Assembly: GCA_007922195.1 (NCBI GenBank)
Contig: ML681981.1
Coordinates: 9,731,857 to 9,795,856 of the forward strand
Source of the DNA: Podocnemis expansa
Taxonomy: Eukaryota > Chordata > Testudines > Podocnemididae
Direction: 5' to 3'
Length of the DNA stretch: 64,000 bases
Position numbers and translations under genes: made by a program. The stretch's first letter is position 1; every line of letters begins with the position of its first letter. A model generated the notes under the pieces. The model was not told where the DNA came from. It saw only the letters and a list, made by a program, of their open reading frames with translations, and made no database searches. Of this stretch, positions 11,654 to 24,179 are shown in pieces.

Positions 11654-14289
11654 ATTGACCGTTACTGGACTTTTTTTCTTCAGGATACTTCATATAGCAG
11701 TATATTCTTGCAGATACATGGGCTTTGTGAGATATTCCCATTTTTCTTTAGGGAATTGTTTTTAAATAAGGATCAAAAGCAGCTGTAACTATTTAATACC
11801 ATTTATTAAACATTAAAATACAGAGAATCCTTTGGTGTCTTGTTTTTAGGCCACTAATTGAAAGTTGTATTGTTCTGCATTGTTGTTTATGTAGATGAAA
11901 AAATTGATTGATTGTATGCTGAGTCAATTTCATATTATTATTATTTTCATAAACATTAAAAATAAATTAGGCACCATTAAATAACAGATTACCATGTGTA
12001 TAGTGGGTGTGCTCCATATAAAATTCCAACATGAGCAGTCAAAAATGGCAAAAATATAAAGTAGACTGTAACATTAATTTACACAGTTGTTTAAATTAAG
12101 GCCAGTATGATTTTTAAAAATCTCTATGCATCTTTAACAAGTGAAAAGTTGAAATAATTGGATAACAGGAAGTCACATAATTAGATTATGAGAATCCTGT
12201 TTTCATTTCCCAGTAATCCTGTGCAAATAGTCACATTAAAGTTTGCATGCATTTTATCATATCAGCTAGATGAAATATTCATATGACATTTTAAACAGTG
12301 ATGTCATGCAGGTGTTTAAACCTAGTCATACCCTCAAATGCTCAGAAGACTACCCCATACCTGGTCATTCATTGTAAAAGGGACCAAATGATGGGGAGCT
12401 CCCAGAGCTGCAGTTCTCATTCTTGGTTTTCCAATAGTTGGTCTTAAGCTGCTTAATATTCTCCTTGGACAAGTCACCAGGCCAGAGAATACTCAACACT
12501 ATCCACTTCTTCATAATTACCTGGTACACGTAGTCATTTCTGGAACTCTTGCTAAAGTCAAACTGAATGCTCATCTTGCACCAGGGATTAACAAAAACCC
12601 TCATGACCAGCAATCAGTGTGCTTGCCAAAGCCCTTCTTCATATCATTGACCATAGCAGATGCAAGTTCGTTTGCAGCTTAGTGGTCAGGTCAGAAGAAC
12701 AGAAGAGGAGGGTAAAATGCTAAGCAGCTATACTGGAACCAAGGAAGCTTGTGTCAATTACCTGGGAGTCAAGTGGCCAGTCCTGGGATGAAACGGAAAA
12801 GGAAATTGTTCCATGCAGTTATGGAGTAGAATTAGTAGACACTCAGAACGCAAAAATTTGTGCCCAAGTCAAAGTTAGACAGAATTTTGTGTGGACAGAA
12901 TGGTGAGAGGATGGGCTTGAGCCTGAGCCTTGGCTTCCATTGCAGGGTAGACAGCCCAAAGTGTCTAACTCAGATAAGGTTTTTTGAAAATTTGACCCTT
13001 AAAGTATTAATTAAGAGAATTTCTGGTGTGAAACTTGTTCTAAAGGGCATTTCACCAACATGGGGTGAAATTTAAACAATCTGTTTCTCTAAAAATGGCT
13101 CAGGGATACAGATATCATAACAAGCAAAATATCAGAGTATAATATAACAATAGATCTCACCTTTGGGTCTCCACTTACTGCTTGCTTTGCAAATGTTTCA
13201 GTGTGCTATACTTATAGGGATAGACTGTGAACTTTTAATAAGAAATAATAGTTTTCTAGTAACTGGGTGACTAGAGGTCTCTGTTTCTTTCCACATTCAT
13301 CTATGCAAATATGTAGTTAAAATCCATGTGAGCTCTTTTCTGTTTATATGAAAGGGGAGCTTATTAACAACAGTTACCCAGTAGAGACTACTCTGCAAGC
13401 TCTGTCATTTGCATGAACGATTTGTTTTGGAATTACTTCAAAACCCACTATTTTCCACCCAAAAGTTTCCAGGGGAAGAGTTTCTGTCCCACCTGTTCAG
13501 ATGATTTTAATTCCTGGTGGTAATACTGCAGACAAATGGTTCCATGCTATCCTCAGTTTGAAAACTAAGTCCAATTTCTCTGATAAATACCTTTAATTTT
13601 GAGAGTTAATTGAAAGTCTCCTTAAAGTGTTCTCTGTCCTGTTCATCTGAGTAAAACTGACTTTTAAATTATTTTCTGGAAATACCTTCCAGTTCTGGTT
13701 TCAAATGGCTAAAATTTATCCAGCCACAGTTACTGCTTCTGGGTATTAAACTATCCATGTAGACAGGAAGAATAGCTTTGAATACAGTCCTGGCTGAAGT
13801 TCTGTGAAGTGTGTGAAGCAACACTTTTTTTTCTTAATAAGCAAAAAAACAGTTGCACAGTTATAGGAAGCAACTTGAAAACTTTGGCAGGATGTAACTC
13901 AGCCAGAACCCCATTTTGGATTAATTTAACAAATCGACAGGGTTCTTTGTGACTATATTTATGCTCATTAAATCTTAATCTTCTTGCAGATTATACTGAA
14001 CTAAGGAATGGACTGGAAGACAGATTCCCTTTGGTGGGGTTTAGTATTTTAAACCTGAGAATTAGTAATTTTTAGAAGATTTCCAAGTATCTGAAAAATT
14101 TCTGGAAAGATTAATTATCAAATTTGATTTGTACAGAATAGTAAATTTCCTCACTTCTGGCTCAAATCAGCTTTCAGGTAAATATTTGTGGTTGTATGCA
14201 AGCACCCAAATTTGAGGGCTGAATTTCTCCTATTTTTAGTATGGCCCAGTTCTGACCTTTTTTCACCCACTGTAAGCAACATACTCTAT
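11654..14289. other. AT-rich sequence, no confident gene
   Basis: The only protein-like stretch is on the minus strand at about 12365-12690, described in the findings. Its frames are broken and no family was recognised. Confidence 0.4.
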
Positions 14290-14301
14290 AAAGTTCTAAA
14301 T

Positions 14302-14893
14302 TCCAAAGGGAGGGTAGTGTCAGTCTAGTTCAGCAAAATAAACAAGGAGTTTGGCTGCATTTTTAAAGACTAACAAATGTATTTATTGCAGAAACATTTG
14401 TGAGAGAAAATCCCACTTTGTCAGATGCTTGAAGATGGGGAACATATGGGATGGGAGCAAAATGAGTGTAGGGCAGTGTAATTCATAGGATCAGGTCAGT
14501 CTGTTACAGCAAATCAAAGCTGTTGTTTGGATTCAAACAGTGGTGAACAGCAATAAACAGGGAGGAGGGGGGAAAGGAAAATTTCTTTCTGTAAGGAGGG
14601 AAAAAAACACATAGTCTCTATTCAGCTTCATCAGCTTAGGGCTGATTAAATACTTGTTTTTTTTCCCCCTTACAACAGGTAATTTTTCTTTCCTTCCCCA
14701 CTCTACCCACACCTCCCTGCTTATTGCTGTTCTCTGCTGTTTGAATCTAAACTGCTTACACTCCCCTATATTTATTTTGCCCCCATTTTGTATGTTCCTC
14801 TTTGTCAAGTGTCTGATAGAGTATGATTTTCTCCCATGAACGCTCATGCGATAAATACATTTCTTAGTCTTTGAAAGTGCCACCAGACTCTTG
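14302..14893. mobile_element. Penelope-like element tails in inverted pair with perfect 12-bp TSD
   Basis: The left arm (14302 to about 14620) is a PLE tail in antisense, from the terminal 'tccaaaggg' through 'aaagactaacaaatgtattt' and 'aaatcccactttgtcagatg' to 'gcaataaacagggagg'. The right arm (about 14690-14893) is the same tail in sense, ending after 'gtgccaccagactcttg' and so slightly truncated. The arms meet at a centre near 14620-14690. The whole unit is flanked by 'aaagttctaaat' at 14290-14301 and 14894-14905. The shared outer TSD shows that both arms integrated as one event. ORFs inside are read-through of the repeat. Confidence 0.85.
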
Positions 14894-14905
14894 AAAGTTC
14901 TAAAT

Positions 14906-16888
14906 GAAATTTAATTTCATGTTGTGTATCTTGGATAATGTTTCACAACAGAATGAGTATGACTCAAGCACATGTTTTTCTTTAAAATATTATTTCCATA
15001 TTTCAATAATTCATTCATTATAGTTTTCAAATTATTAAATATAATGAATGCTCACTTACCTGGTGTATTTGTTCATCAGTTTAAAAATGCCACTTCCCTA
15101 ATATATTACAGAAATTGAAGTTAAATCTATTTCTGAAACAGAGGCATGAAATATTTAGTAAACTGTAGCAAAAATTTCAGTTGTTAACCAGTAACTTCAG
15201 AAGGGTGACTGGAATTTGATCTCGGAGAATATTATGTCAATAATGTTGGAGCTTTGCAAATAAAGGCATTGTTAGAACAGAGAATAATCATTCTGATAAC
15301 AGACTTGAAATTTTCTGCTACTCAGACAACAATTATTTTATTGTTTGTTTTCATTTACCAATCTTTGTATTTTATTTGTTCTGTAAACTTAAGCCCCCCC
15401 CCATGGCCCTGCAATGTACAGTAGCATATAAATATGAAAGCACCACCTGCTGTTGGTTTAAAAAAAAAAAAAAAAGTCAGGTGCACATTTTCCCATCTTC
15501 ACTGCATGCAGCTTGTCCATTTGCTGCTACTGTGCTCAGAATTTGTGTCCGGAAAGCAGATGTGTGAGTTAGCCAGTTACAGAAAGGATTGAGCACATCT
15601 AAGAAAACCTAGTTCATGCAGAATTATGCTCTGGGCATGCATGCTCGGGGGGTCTCAGTGGGTGCACAAATTAAAAAAGCCTCAGGCTCCTTTCAGCCAC
15701 CAAACTGTTAGTGCTCATCAGTGTCTCCATGGAAATATCTAGACTGCTGGAAGGCTTCTGTGTATATCTAGCCTCAGCCTGGACAGGCAGATGTGGAGGC
15801 AGCATATGCTGGATGGTAAAGGAAAAGATGCCTGAAGAATGCATTGTGGCTTTCTAGCAGCAGGTTATAGTGAATCTAGGGACCAGGGAAAACCGGTGGT
15901 GATCAGCAGAAACCATTTAGTATGCAAGAGATCTCACTGGATGACAGTACAGTGGTTATATCTAGCATTCAGAATCCAATTTCCTGTTGATCACTGAGTC
16001 ATCCGTACAATGATGTAGGCTGAGCCCCTCTATGCTATGTGACTCCTTTGGAATTCATTGTCTCCATACATTCATTTCTGCTTGTTCCCTGTAGCATTAA
16101 TTCATGGCCTTCTCCTCCTCCACCAGATATTACCTTCAGCCACATATGGCAGTCATTTTGCAACAGTTCGAGCCACTAATTCACAAACTTTAGCTGGCCT
16201 GGTGTATGTCTCTGTTCTCATCTATTCTGTGTCTGTTTCAATGTTGGTCTTTGCCAGATGGTGAGAAAAAGTTCCAGGGTAAGGAAATTAATAAAATGTG
16301 TCCATTCTGTTTGTAGGGAAGGAACTGTGCATTTAGAAAATAAAATATTTAATATGTTCACTAGTAGAACCTAAACATCTATCAGATACTTGATTATTAT
16401 CTTATTAATTCTGTACAGCAAACATGAAAGTATTTTTCTGCCTGGTTGGAGATTGTGCTTAGTGCTTGCCTGTGGGTCCACCTCAAATACTGTAAAAATT
16501 GGTAAAGATAGGCATACTAACAGCAGCATGCATGAGCTATTGTCATAAGTTTTAACAGAAAAGCTCCATTTCAGTAAGACGTTAAAACAAAACTTATAAA
16601 CAGGTAACTGCAATGAGACACTAATTCCATTAAGAAGTTCTAGTGACTCCACAAACCATGAGATGAAAGCTTGGGTAGTTTATATAGTCACTAGAATCCT
16701 TATTGAAATGACAGCCTTCTGATTCAAAAATGTGTTGCTATTTAATAAAATTTCTGGAGCAAATTCTTGGATCCATGCTCTGCAGAAGCTTTTGCTTTAC
16801 CAACTTTCTCTTCTCTGAAACACCCACAGCAGTTCAACTCCTGGCCTACGCTCCCTTACATACTATTCCGTTTACTACTAGCAATTTC
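14906..16888. other. Sequence without recognised gene
   Basis: It contains an A run near 15460-15475 and no recognised exon or repeat family. Confidence 0.4.
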
Positions 16889-17140
16889 TCTGGCCTTGTC
16901 TAGACTACAGAATGTGTCGGTGTTTGAGTTCTGTTGTTAATGGTCATCCTAGCAGTTTATCACTCTGTATACCAGAGTATAGATATCATATGGCCAACCA
17001 TGATTGCATTCTGTTGGGATCTGAGTTCGATCACAATTTGCTGATTGATGCTGAAAATGATTTATTCAGGCTTACACCGATGACTAAACTGTTCAGTTAA
17101 AAGAAGTCTTATCAACTGTGTTTACACATTTTGTAGCATA
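16889..17140. repeat. Possible degraded foldback MITE
   Basis: It begins 'tggccttgtctagactac', a start typical of turtle foldback MITEs, and ends near 'gtgtttacacattt'. The inverted arms are weak and no TSD is evident. Confidence 0.3.
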
Positions 17141-19311
17141 TATAAGGATGATGTCTGCAGCCAGAATGGCTGTTGACTTTGCCTTCAGGTTGATTTCTCC
17201 TTGCAGTGCAGCAGTCCTCCATTCAGTGTTTCTGGAATGGACCAGTTGAGCTCAGAAAAATCATGTTATTCAAAGGCAGGATACTACACATGTGAATTTA
17301 ATTAGTGGACATTTTTATGTATGCATGTGTTTAAAACTGTGGTTTGCATATTATGTAAGAGGAGCAGAACTTGTGTTCTTGGATATCTCTGTATGTAGGA
17401 GTTGAATGAAAGAAAATCTTTCTAGAAGAATAAATATCTGTAATTAAATTTTGCTTTTTAATTAGTAACAGCAATTTGGAGTGTATTCATTTTTGTCCCT
17501 TTTAATATATTGCTGTATCTATCCTACAGGAATATATACATTCAAAAATGTGTGTAGTGCTTACCTTGGGTTTTTTGCTCTAACTTAGCTGCAAACAGGA
17601 TGACTTTCCCTATATATTTTATATACAGTAATAAAACACCAAAACTAAGTTAAAACGCCATCTGATTGACAGATTCTAATGTCTGTGTATCTTTATTACA
17701 ATGTGCGGTTGGTTGACATCATGTTTAAACTTAGATTAGAACTTGTACCTGGTCAAAGTCACTGTCTGAAGCCAGTATGCCATAAAGTAATATTTAAAGA
17801 AAAAATCTTAACAAAGGAAATTGAACAAGGAAGACCAAAATTTAAATGTTAATTAATTTTAACCTATGACTCCAAATTCCTCCACAGAAGCAAATTATTA
17901 TCTATTTGGTGAATACAAGTATCTCTTGGGGCTGTCTTTAAAATAAGCAGAGATGCATTCTTATCTCTAAAAATTCACATTCAGTGCAACTTTAACTTTT
18001 CCTGAAAGATGGTATAAACATCCTTAATCTTCTTTAAAAATGAACCAACCAAAAACACAAACCCCAGGAGTTTGAGAAGTATTGTATGTCATGTTGTTGA
18101 TCATGTTACCAGCTTTGCATTACTAGAGAAAGAGTTGGCTTTCTCTTTCAAACATGAATGGCTGCAGTTATAAACAAAAGTAGTTAGGGAGATAAAAGTA
18201 TGGGAGGTGAAAGTATGCATCACAATACAGTGGGAGGTGAAAGTATGTATTACAATATCCACCCAGTCCAAGGAGAGGTGAGTAATGAGTCATTGACTTG
18301 AGCCAGACATAATATGGACAGATGCTCCTGATGCATCTTCACATTACCAGCTCACCTTAGTTCTTGCTCTACATAGCCAGCTGATGAAAAATGATCATCT
18401 TAGCACAATATGCGTTAGCTGTGATGTCTCAGCTTAACCCTTTCTTTATTTGCATATTCTATGGCCTTCCAGAATGAGCATTAATTACAGCCATGTTTAT
18501 AAAAGCAAATCATTCTTTAAGGTATTGAGTCCTACAGTTACACTTGGGTATAACTCCCAAATAGTTCAACTGGAGTTTTATAACAGTAAGGAATGGAGGA
18601 TATAACCTCTGTAAGTTTTTGTTGCATACTAACAGACAAAACAGAAAAAGCAGTGTCAGTCATATTTCACTGGTATTTGGCATCTGTTCCGTGACTGACT
18701 GAACCTCTTAGAGCTCTTTTGGAATGGCTGTCGTACCATAATGACAACTTTCCAAACACAGATGTCCTCTTTGTACAACCAATAATTTTTATGAAAGATG
18801 TATCAATGTCAGGATCTCAGACAAACAATGAACATTCTTGTTACAAATATGTATTCAAAATATTTACAGTGTGTACATTTTAAATGGAAGCAGGTCCCAT
18901 AGTTTCTGAAGACCTAGGCACCAACAATTTAAAACAATCAATTTGTCAGCATCTAATTTGTCAAGGGAAATATGCTCTTTCATTAATGAGATTTAAGGTT
19001 AAATATAGCTATTTAATTGTAATTCATATATCGTATGAATGCATACAGTAAACATGAATCATCAAAATTCTCAAGGGCATCTTTTGGATAATCAGAGGTT
19101 CAATTAAACAAAGGAATTGGATGGCTGAGAGGTAAGAAGGAAGCAACTATTTTGTGCCCGTTAAAGTTTGTACATATAACGACTCATTAGTAGCTTATTT
19201 TTCCGATCTCTTCTCTACAGACCAAAGGTCTCTGGGAAATGGATAATTCAAACTCAGAGCTACCCTGCCTTTAGTCATTTATCTTCATTTAACTGAACTG
19301 AATTATACAGT
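17141..19311. other. AT-rich sequence, no gene seen
   Basis: There is one small tandem duplication: 'gtgggaggtgaaagtatg' and a near-identical copy, each followed by a variant of 'atcacaata', lie at about 18199-18257. No coding signal was seen. Confidence 0.4.
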
Positions 19312-20215
19312 GTGACCGGGTCAGAGCAGATGTCTACAGCAGAGTGCTAGAAGTCTGATATCTCAGCCCCAGGATCAGCACGTCCTTTTTTTTTCCCCCT
19401 GGTAGCTGAACATGGGTTACTCCAGGATTAATTATTAAACATGGAGTCAGTCAAAGCCCCCGCCTAGAACTGACTAAATGTTTATCCTCCAGAGAAGGGG
19501 TGTGGCTGCAGTTGTGGGAGTGAGGTGGGCTATGAGAAAGTTTGAGCAGGCAAGATGCTGTTAGGAGGCCAGGAGAGTTTTGGAGAAGGAACAGAACTCT
19601 GGTGGGAGAGAACCTGGAAGGTGCAAAGACTGTGGGAGGAAAAACCCTGTTTAAATAGGGCAAAGGACCTTTCCCAGTCTAGGAAGCCTGCAGGAAAAAG
19701 ACCCAGCCAGAAGGGGAAAATCAAACTGGACATTTGATTCAGCTCTACCAGGCCCAGTGGGGCTGTAAGAGGTCAAAAGTCTTCCCTGGCAAAGATGGCA
19801 GGAAGAGTCCCTGTCTAAACAGGGTACAGACATTACACCATGGAGCACAGGGAAGTAACTCAGGGAGGCTAACAACTTTCCTGAAGCCACAGTATGAAGC
19901 TGCTACTAGCAGGGTCCCTGGGCTGGGATCTGACATCAAGGGGACCCCTTAACCCTGCTGGCAGTTCACTTGGTGGGGGGTGGGCAGAAGCCCCAGCGAA
20001 GAGGGCCTATGAGAACCAGAGATGGGACTGGGAGCTGGCAGGGAGTGACCATCTTAGAGCAACTATACTATACATCTAGAGGGTGAAAGAGCACTAACGG
20101 ATGAAGCAGGTCACTGACCAACTGTTAGAAGGAAATACTGGACCCGATGAGGTAGAGGAAGAGCTTTGTCATACCAGGTAGTCAATGGAAAACAGTTCAA
20201 AGTTCGAAAGCTCAG
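19312..20215. repeat. Candidate solo-LTR-like or other GC-richer interspersed repeat
   Basis: A GC-richer block beginning 'tgtgaccgggtcagagcaga' stands out from its AT-rich flanks and resembles turtle endogenous-retroelement LTR starts known to me. I see no matching second LTR, primer-binding site or coding region. Overlapping short ORFs on both strands reflect base composition rather than genes. Confidence 0.35.
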
Positions 20216-20223
20216 GCTCCCAG

Positions 20224-20570
20224 ATAGAGCTGGGTAGAAACTGAATTTTTCATTTTATGGAAAATCCTGTTATTTTGAAAACCTTTTCAATTCTGAAACC
20301 AACCAAAGATTAAAAATTTCCCAAGAGACAAAATTCCTTTTAAAAAATCTTTTTGATGTTTGTTTAAATAAAATCAAAATGTATTGTGTTAAGTTCAACT
20401 TTCTAAAAACATTTTTGGCCAAAAAACAAAATGAATTTTGTTTTGAATGAAAATATAATGTGACATTGACATTTTTGGTTTTTTTGGTTTTTTTTTTAAA
20501 TTAAAATTTTGTCAAAATTGGAATTTTTCAGAATGTTTTGATTCTGATAAAAGTGGTTGTATTTTTAAAT
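20224..20570. repeat. AT-rich foldback MITE-like repeat
   Basis: Starting at 'agagctgggtagaaactgaa', this is a run of tttt/aaaa blocks with inverted segments ('gaatttttcattttatgg' versus 'aaaattggaatttttcag'). It fits a common AT-rich MITE type. The ends are imprecise. Confidence 0.45.
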
Positions 20571-22284
20571 CTGGAGAATTATTAGTCTGCATGGGCATGT
20601 CTAGGATGCTGAAACTGTGGAGCAGTGGTAAGAAGCTGGTTCAATCACATTTTATACATGTTCTGTGTATGGTATATTCTGTAAGTAGAAAGGAAACTAT
20701 TCTATTTTTTTTAAATTTTCAGAATTTTTTTTCTGTTACAACAATGCAATTCTTTCTAAATGACTCCACCTTGTTATATTTCCCATTCATGTTTAGTCAA
20801 AATCATGGTATCATTTAATAAGTACCTCTAACAGCAGCAATAAAACAATACAAGACTTAACTTTCCAATAAACATTTTAATAATGATTTTGCAACAGTGC
20901 AACTTTTATATTAACATTTCAATTATTACAGCTAAGATGGACTCCATGTAACATCATATATCTGCAGTCGTAACAGTAGTTTGGTTTTGATTTATTTTCA
21001 GGTTATGCCACTAGACGTATACACCCACACCACAAATAACACACCATTTAGACTCAAAACAGCAGCTGAGAAGTTAGAATTTGCTGTCAAAAATTATATA
21101 AAGCCATAACTGCTAGTTATAAAATGCATTTTGAGGTCATTTGAACTGGCTCTCACTATGGTCATTGAGTGGCAGGTCTTTTTCCTTCTTTACTAAACTT
21201 GGCTGGTGCCAGTCGCTTGCATGGAGTACATGTGCAAATGTAAACATGCAACCAAATTTGCCCTCATTTCTTTATTTAATTCAGAGAAAGTTGATGCAAA
21301 CTACTGTAAAGCTTCAATGGAACCAGCTGCTTTAGGAAACTTAGAAAATGGCAGGCTTATATTTAGTATTTAGGGAAACATCATTCTATTTGAAACAAAA
21401 ATACTAGTTAAAGGTAAGGAAATAATAATAAGGTAACATTCGTTCTACATAAATAGGAGATATAAGTAGCATGCAACTATGGTAATTTTGATATTTTTAT
21501 TTCCACAGTATTGTAGTCTCTGGAGGGTGCTAGATAAGAAGAGATTATGTTAACAGTATACTTATGCATTATGGATTGGTCACAAGAACACACTTACCAA
21601 AATGATACCAGGACTGTGGGCAGTATATTAATTTACAGTTTTCTGGAAACAGGCTTCACTAAAATGACCTACCATATTTTAGTATAATTTCTAAAATAAG
21701 TAGAGCAGATGGCCTAGCTTAGCCATCCAGTTGATAGACAGTTTTCCTGGAAACGATCTGCTTTTTTTAACTAACATTAGCCTGTGCTGTTAAATTCCTG
21801 CAGATGATAGTTTAGGATCATGCTTCTTTCTCCTATGGTTTTTTTCAAATTGCCTAGGAACAGAACAGAGTTTCTATAAGGAAATGAACATTGAATTTCA
21901 GTAAATTCAAAACCAGGTATCTGCTTTTCCCTTTTGACATGTATTAAAATGCATCCAGCAACTATTATTTTCTCAATTCTGGTTCTTTTAGCTTTGTTCT
22001 GTATTATTAACCATGAGAGATGAGAATTAGCTAATATGTATATCATTTGTGGTTTTTCAGATTATAATCAATTATTTGAATTGCTCATTTAAATACACTG
22101 GCAAACACAGTAGAATATAGATCATTGTGACAATATGCTCTTGTTAGTTTATGCTGTCTAAAAGTGGACAACTGCACTGGGTGCTGCTAAAGTGATCTTC
22201 AAATTTATATATGCACATATGTATGTGGGGTACTGTGATGGCATAGGTACCATTACGACAAGAAAGAGCTGGGGTGTTGCTCCC
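20571..22284. other. AT-rich sequence, no gene seen
   Basis: No exon or repeat family was recognised on either strand. Confidence 0.4.
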
Positions 22285-22780
22285 CTTAAAAAAGGGTCGG
22301 GGCCCAGGCCAAGATCCAGCTCCAGGGCCTGATCTGGCTCCTGCTACTGCCATCCAGCAGCTGGTGGCCCCAGCAGGCCCAATCTGGGTCCAGTTGCTGC
22401 TTGCCGGCCAGCGGCATGCAGCTCAAGCTCGGATTTGAATGCTGGTGTTTGCTGCTGCCTGGCAGGCAGCAGCTGAAACCAGATGAGGCCCACCTGGGCT
22501 GCCTGCTGCTGGCTGGCAGTGGCAGGAATTGGATCCAAGCCCAGGCTGTGTGCTGCTGGTCAGTGGGCAGTGGCTGGAGCTGGATAGGCCCATTGGGGCC
22601 AGCAGCCGCTAGCTGGCAGTGGCAGGAGCCATATCCAAGCCGGCCAGTGGCAGGAGACCCCAGCACCCTGATCAAGCCCCAGATGCTGCTGGGGCTGAGC
22701 TGGAGATATGGGGGGCGGGGGGGCTGCAGCCCGTCAGGGCCTATGGCATCAACACCCCTGGGAAAGAGATATCCAAGCAA
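22285..22780. repeat. GC-rich degenerate minisatellite or repeat island
   Basis: Variants of 'tgctgctggctggcagtggc', 'ggatccaagccc' and 'ccagcagctggtggc' recur in a diverged tandem pattern. The block is sharply GC-rich against AT-rich flanks. ORFs of up to 164 residues on both strands follow from the low stop-codon density and repeat themselves internally, so I do not call them genes. Confidence 0.6.
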
Positions 22781-23773
22781 AGACAGGAAGTGAAATTGCT
22801 GGACTATAACTGCAGACGCTTCTGTAAAAAGACTTCATTGTAAGAAGATGAGCTCAGATCTAATGGAATGAAGAGTTGTGTTCATATTTGCAAGCCAAAA
22901 ACACTCTCTAACATAAATACCTGCATACTGAATGCACCAAGCAGGCAAAAGGATACTTAAGTATCTGAGATGTTTTTCACATGTGTGTATGTATACAGAG
23001 CTCAGTAGGTCACAACGTTTAGTTTGGATTTTTGAGAGTTAAGGAGTTGAGATATAGTTGAATTTGATGCAGGATGAATAACCTAAGATCACAAAAAGAA
23101 AATACATTCATGCTGGTTAACGGTAACTGAAGCCTCAAGAATAGTCTGAAAGCCATGGGATACTATTCAAGAGCTTTACAATAGTCTGGTCTGTCACACA
23201 GGATATATATTATTGCTCAATATATATAAACAGTTAAGTTCCAATCTGTAGCAGGCATTGAGGAAGCAAGGAAATGACAATGTCTAGATTTGATAACAAG
23301 GACCTGGAATGTGGAGTATCAATAACATAATGATGACACTGTGACCCATAATTCCTCAGAGTCATCTGCTGTGGCATCACACATACTTTGAAGACAAGGA
23401 GGACTATGCTGTAGTTGATCAAAATCAGCTCAGATCTTTTTCCAATCAAATCTGCATATCTATTCCTCCTATTACTGTAATAGCTACTGACTGCCTTCCA
23501 TCCCATTTCATCTTCTGCACACTTTTGCCAAACTACTATGTCTGAGGGAATAAGAGGAGGGTTGCTGGAGGCCCACGCATTAATGTCATGGCAGTTAGTG
23601 TGTCTAGCTGAAGACTTGAAGAGAGACAGCCTCCAAGTGTGAGATGATAGTTTTAGATTTACATTTATTGAATCACTGACCTTTATGTGAAAACTGACCA
23701 TAGGACATGACTACTTTGAGCCTATAAAAAGTCTCAGGTTAGATAATACATCTGTTATCCACTCCACGCTACT
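22781..23773. other. Sequence without confident gene
   Basis: A 155-residue minus-strand ORF lies at 23234-23701. No domain was recognised and it has no splice or repeat context; see the findings. Confidence 0.35.
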
Positions 23774-24170
23774 TGGCTGTGTCTACGTTGGAGAGTATTT
23801 ATTTTGAAATATATTCAAAATAATTATCTCAAAATAGCTTTTTTCAAAAATGCTATTTCGGGAGAACAGTTCAAGGACAGCTCCTTGTCCCGAAATACCG
23901 CAGCTTTTTTTTCTGAAAGTGAAAGTCTACACAGGACTTTCTTTTTCAAAAAAAGAAAGCCAATGGAAGAGAGAGGTAGACTTTTTCCAAAAAAGCCTTT
24001 GCTGCATCTGGTGATGGCTTTTTTAGAAAAAAGCTACCTCAAAAAAGGCTTTTTGTTTTGAAAAAGCTGTTGGGTTTAGCTTTATTGCCAGTGCTAAACC
24101 TGGTTACGTTTAAAAAAAAAAAAAAAAGCCTTTTTCAAAAAAGCCTGCCTATCTCTTCCATTGGCTAATC
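23774..24170. repeat. Foldback MITE of the 'GTGTCTAC' type
   Basis: It starts 'ggctgtgtctacgttgg' and is made of 'tttttcaaaaaa'-like palindromes. A clear internal inverted repeat pairs 'agccaatggaagagagagg' (about 23958-23976) with 'atctcttccattggct' (about 24150-24165). Non-autonomous and non-coding. Confidence 0.6.
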
Positions 24171-24179
24171 CTTAACATG

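Noticed and set aside
14533..14883. 116-residue minus-strand ORF as a protein
   Set aside because: It lies wholly within the inverted Penelope-tail unit and is read-through of non-coding tail sequence.
22286..22780. 164-residue minus-strand ORF and overlapping + strand ORFs as a gene
   Set aside because: They come from a GC-rich degenerate tandem repeat with few stop codons. The translations are internally repetitive, and no splice sites or domains are visible.
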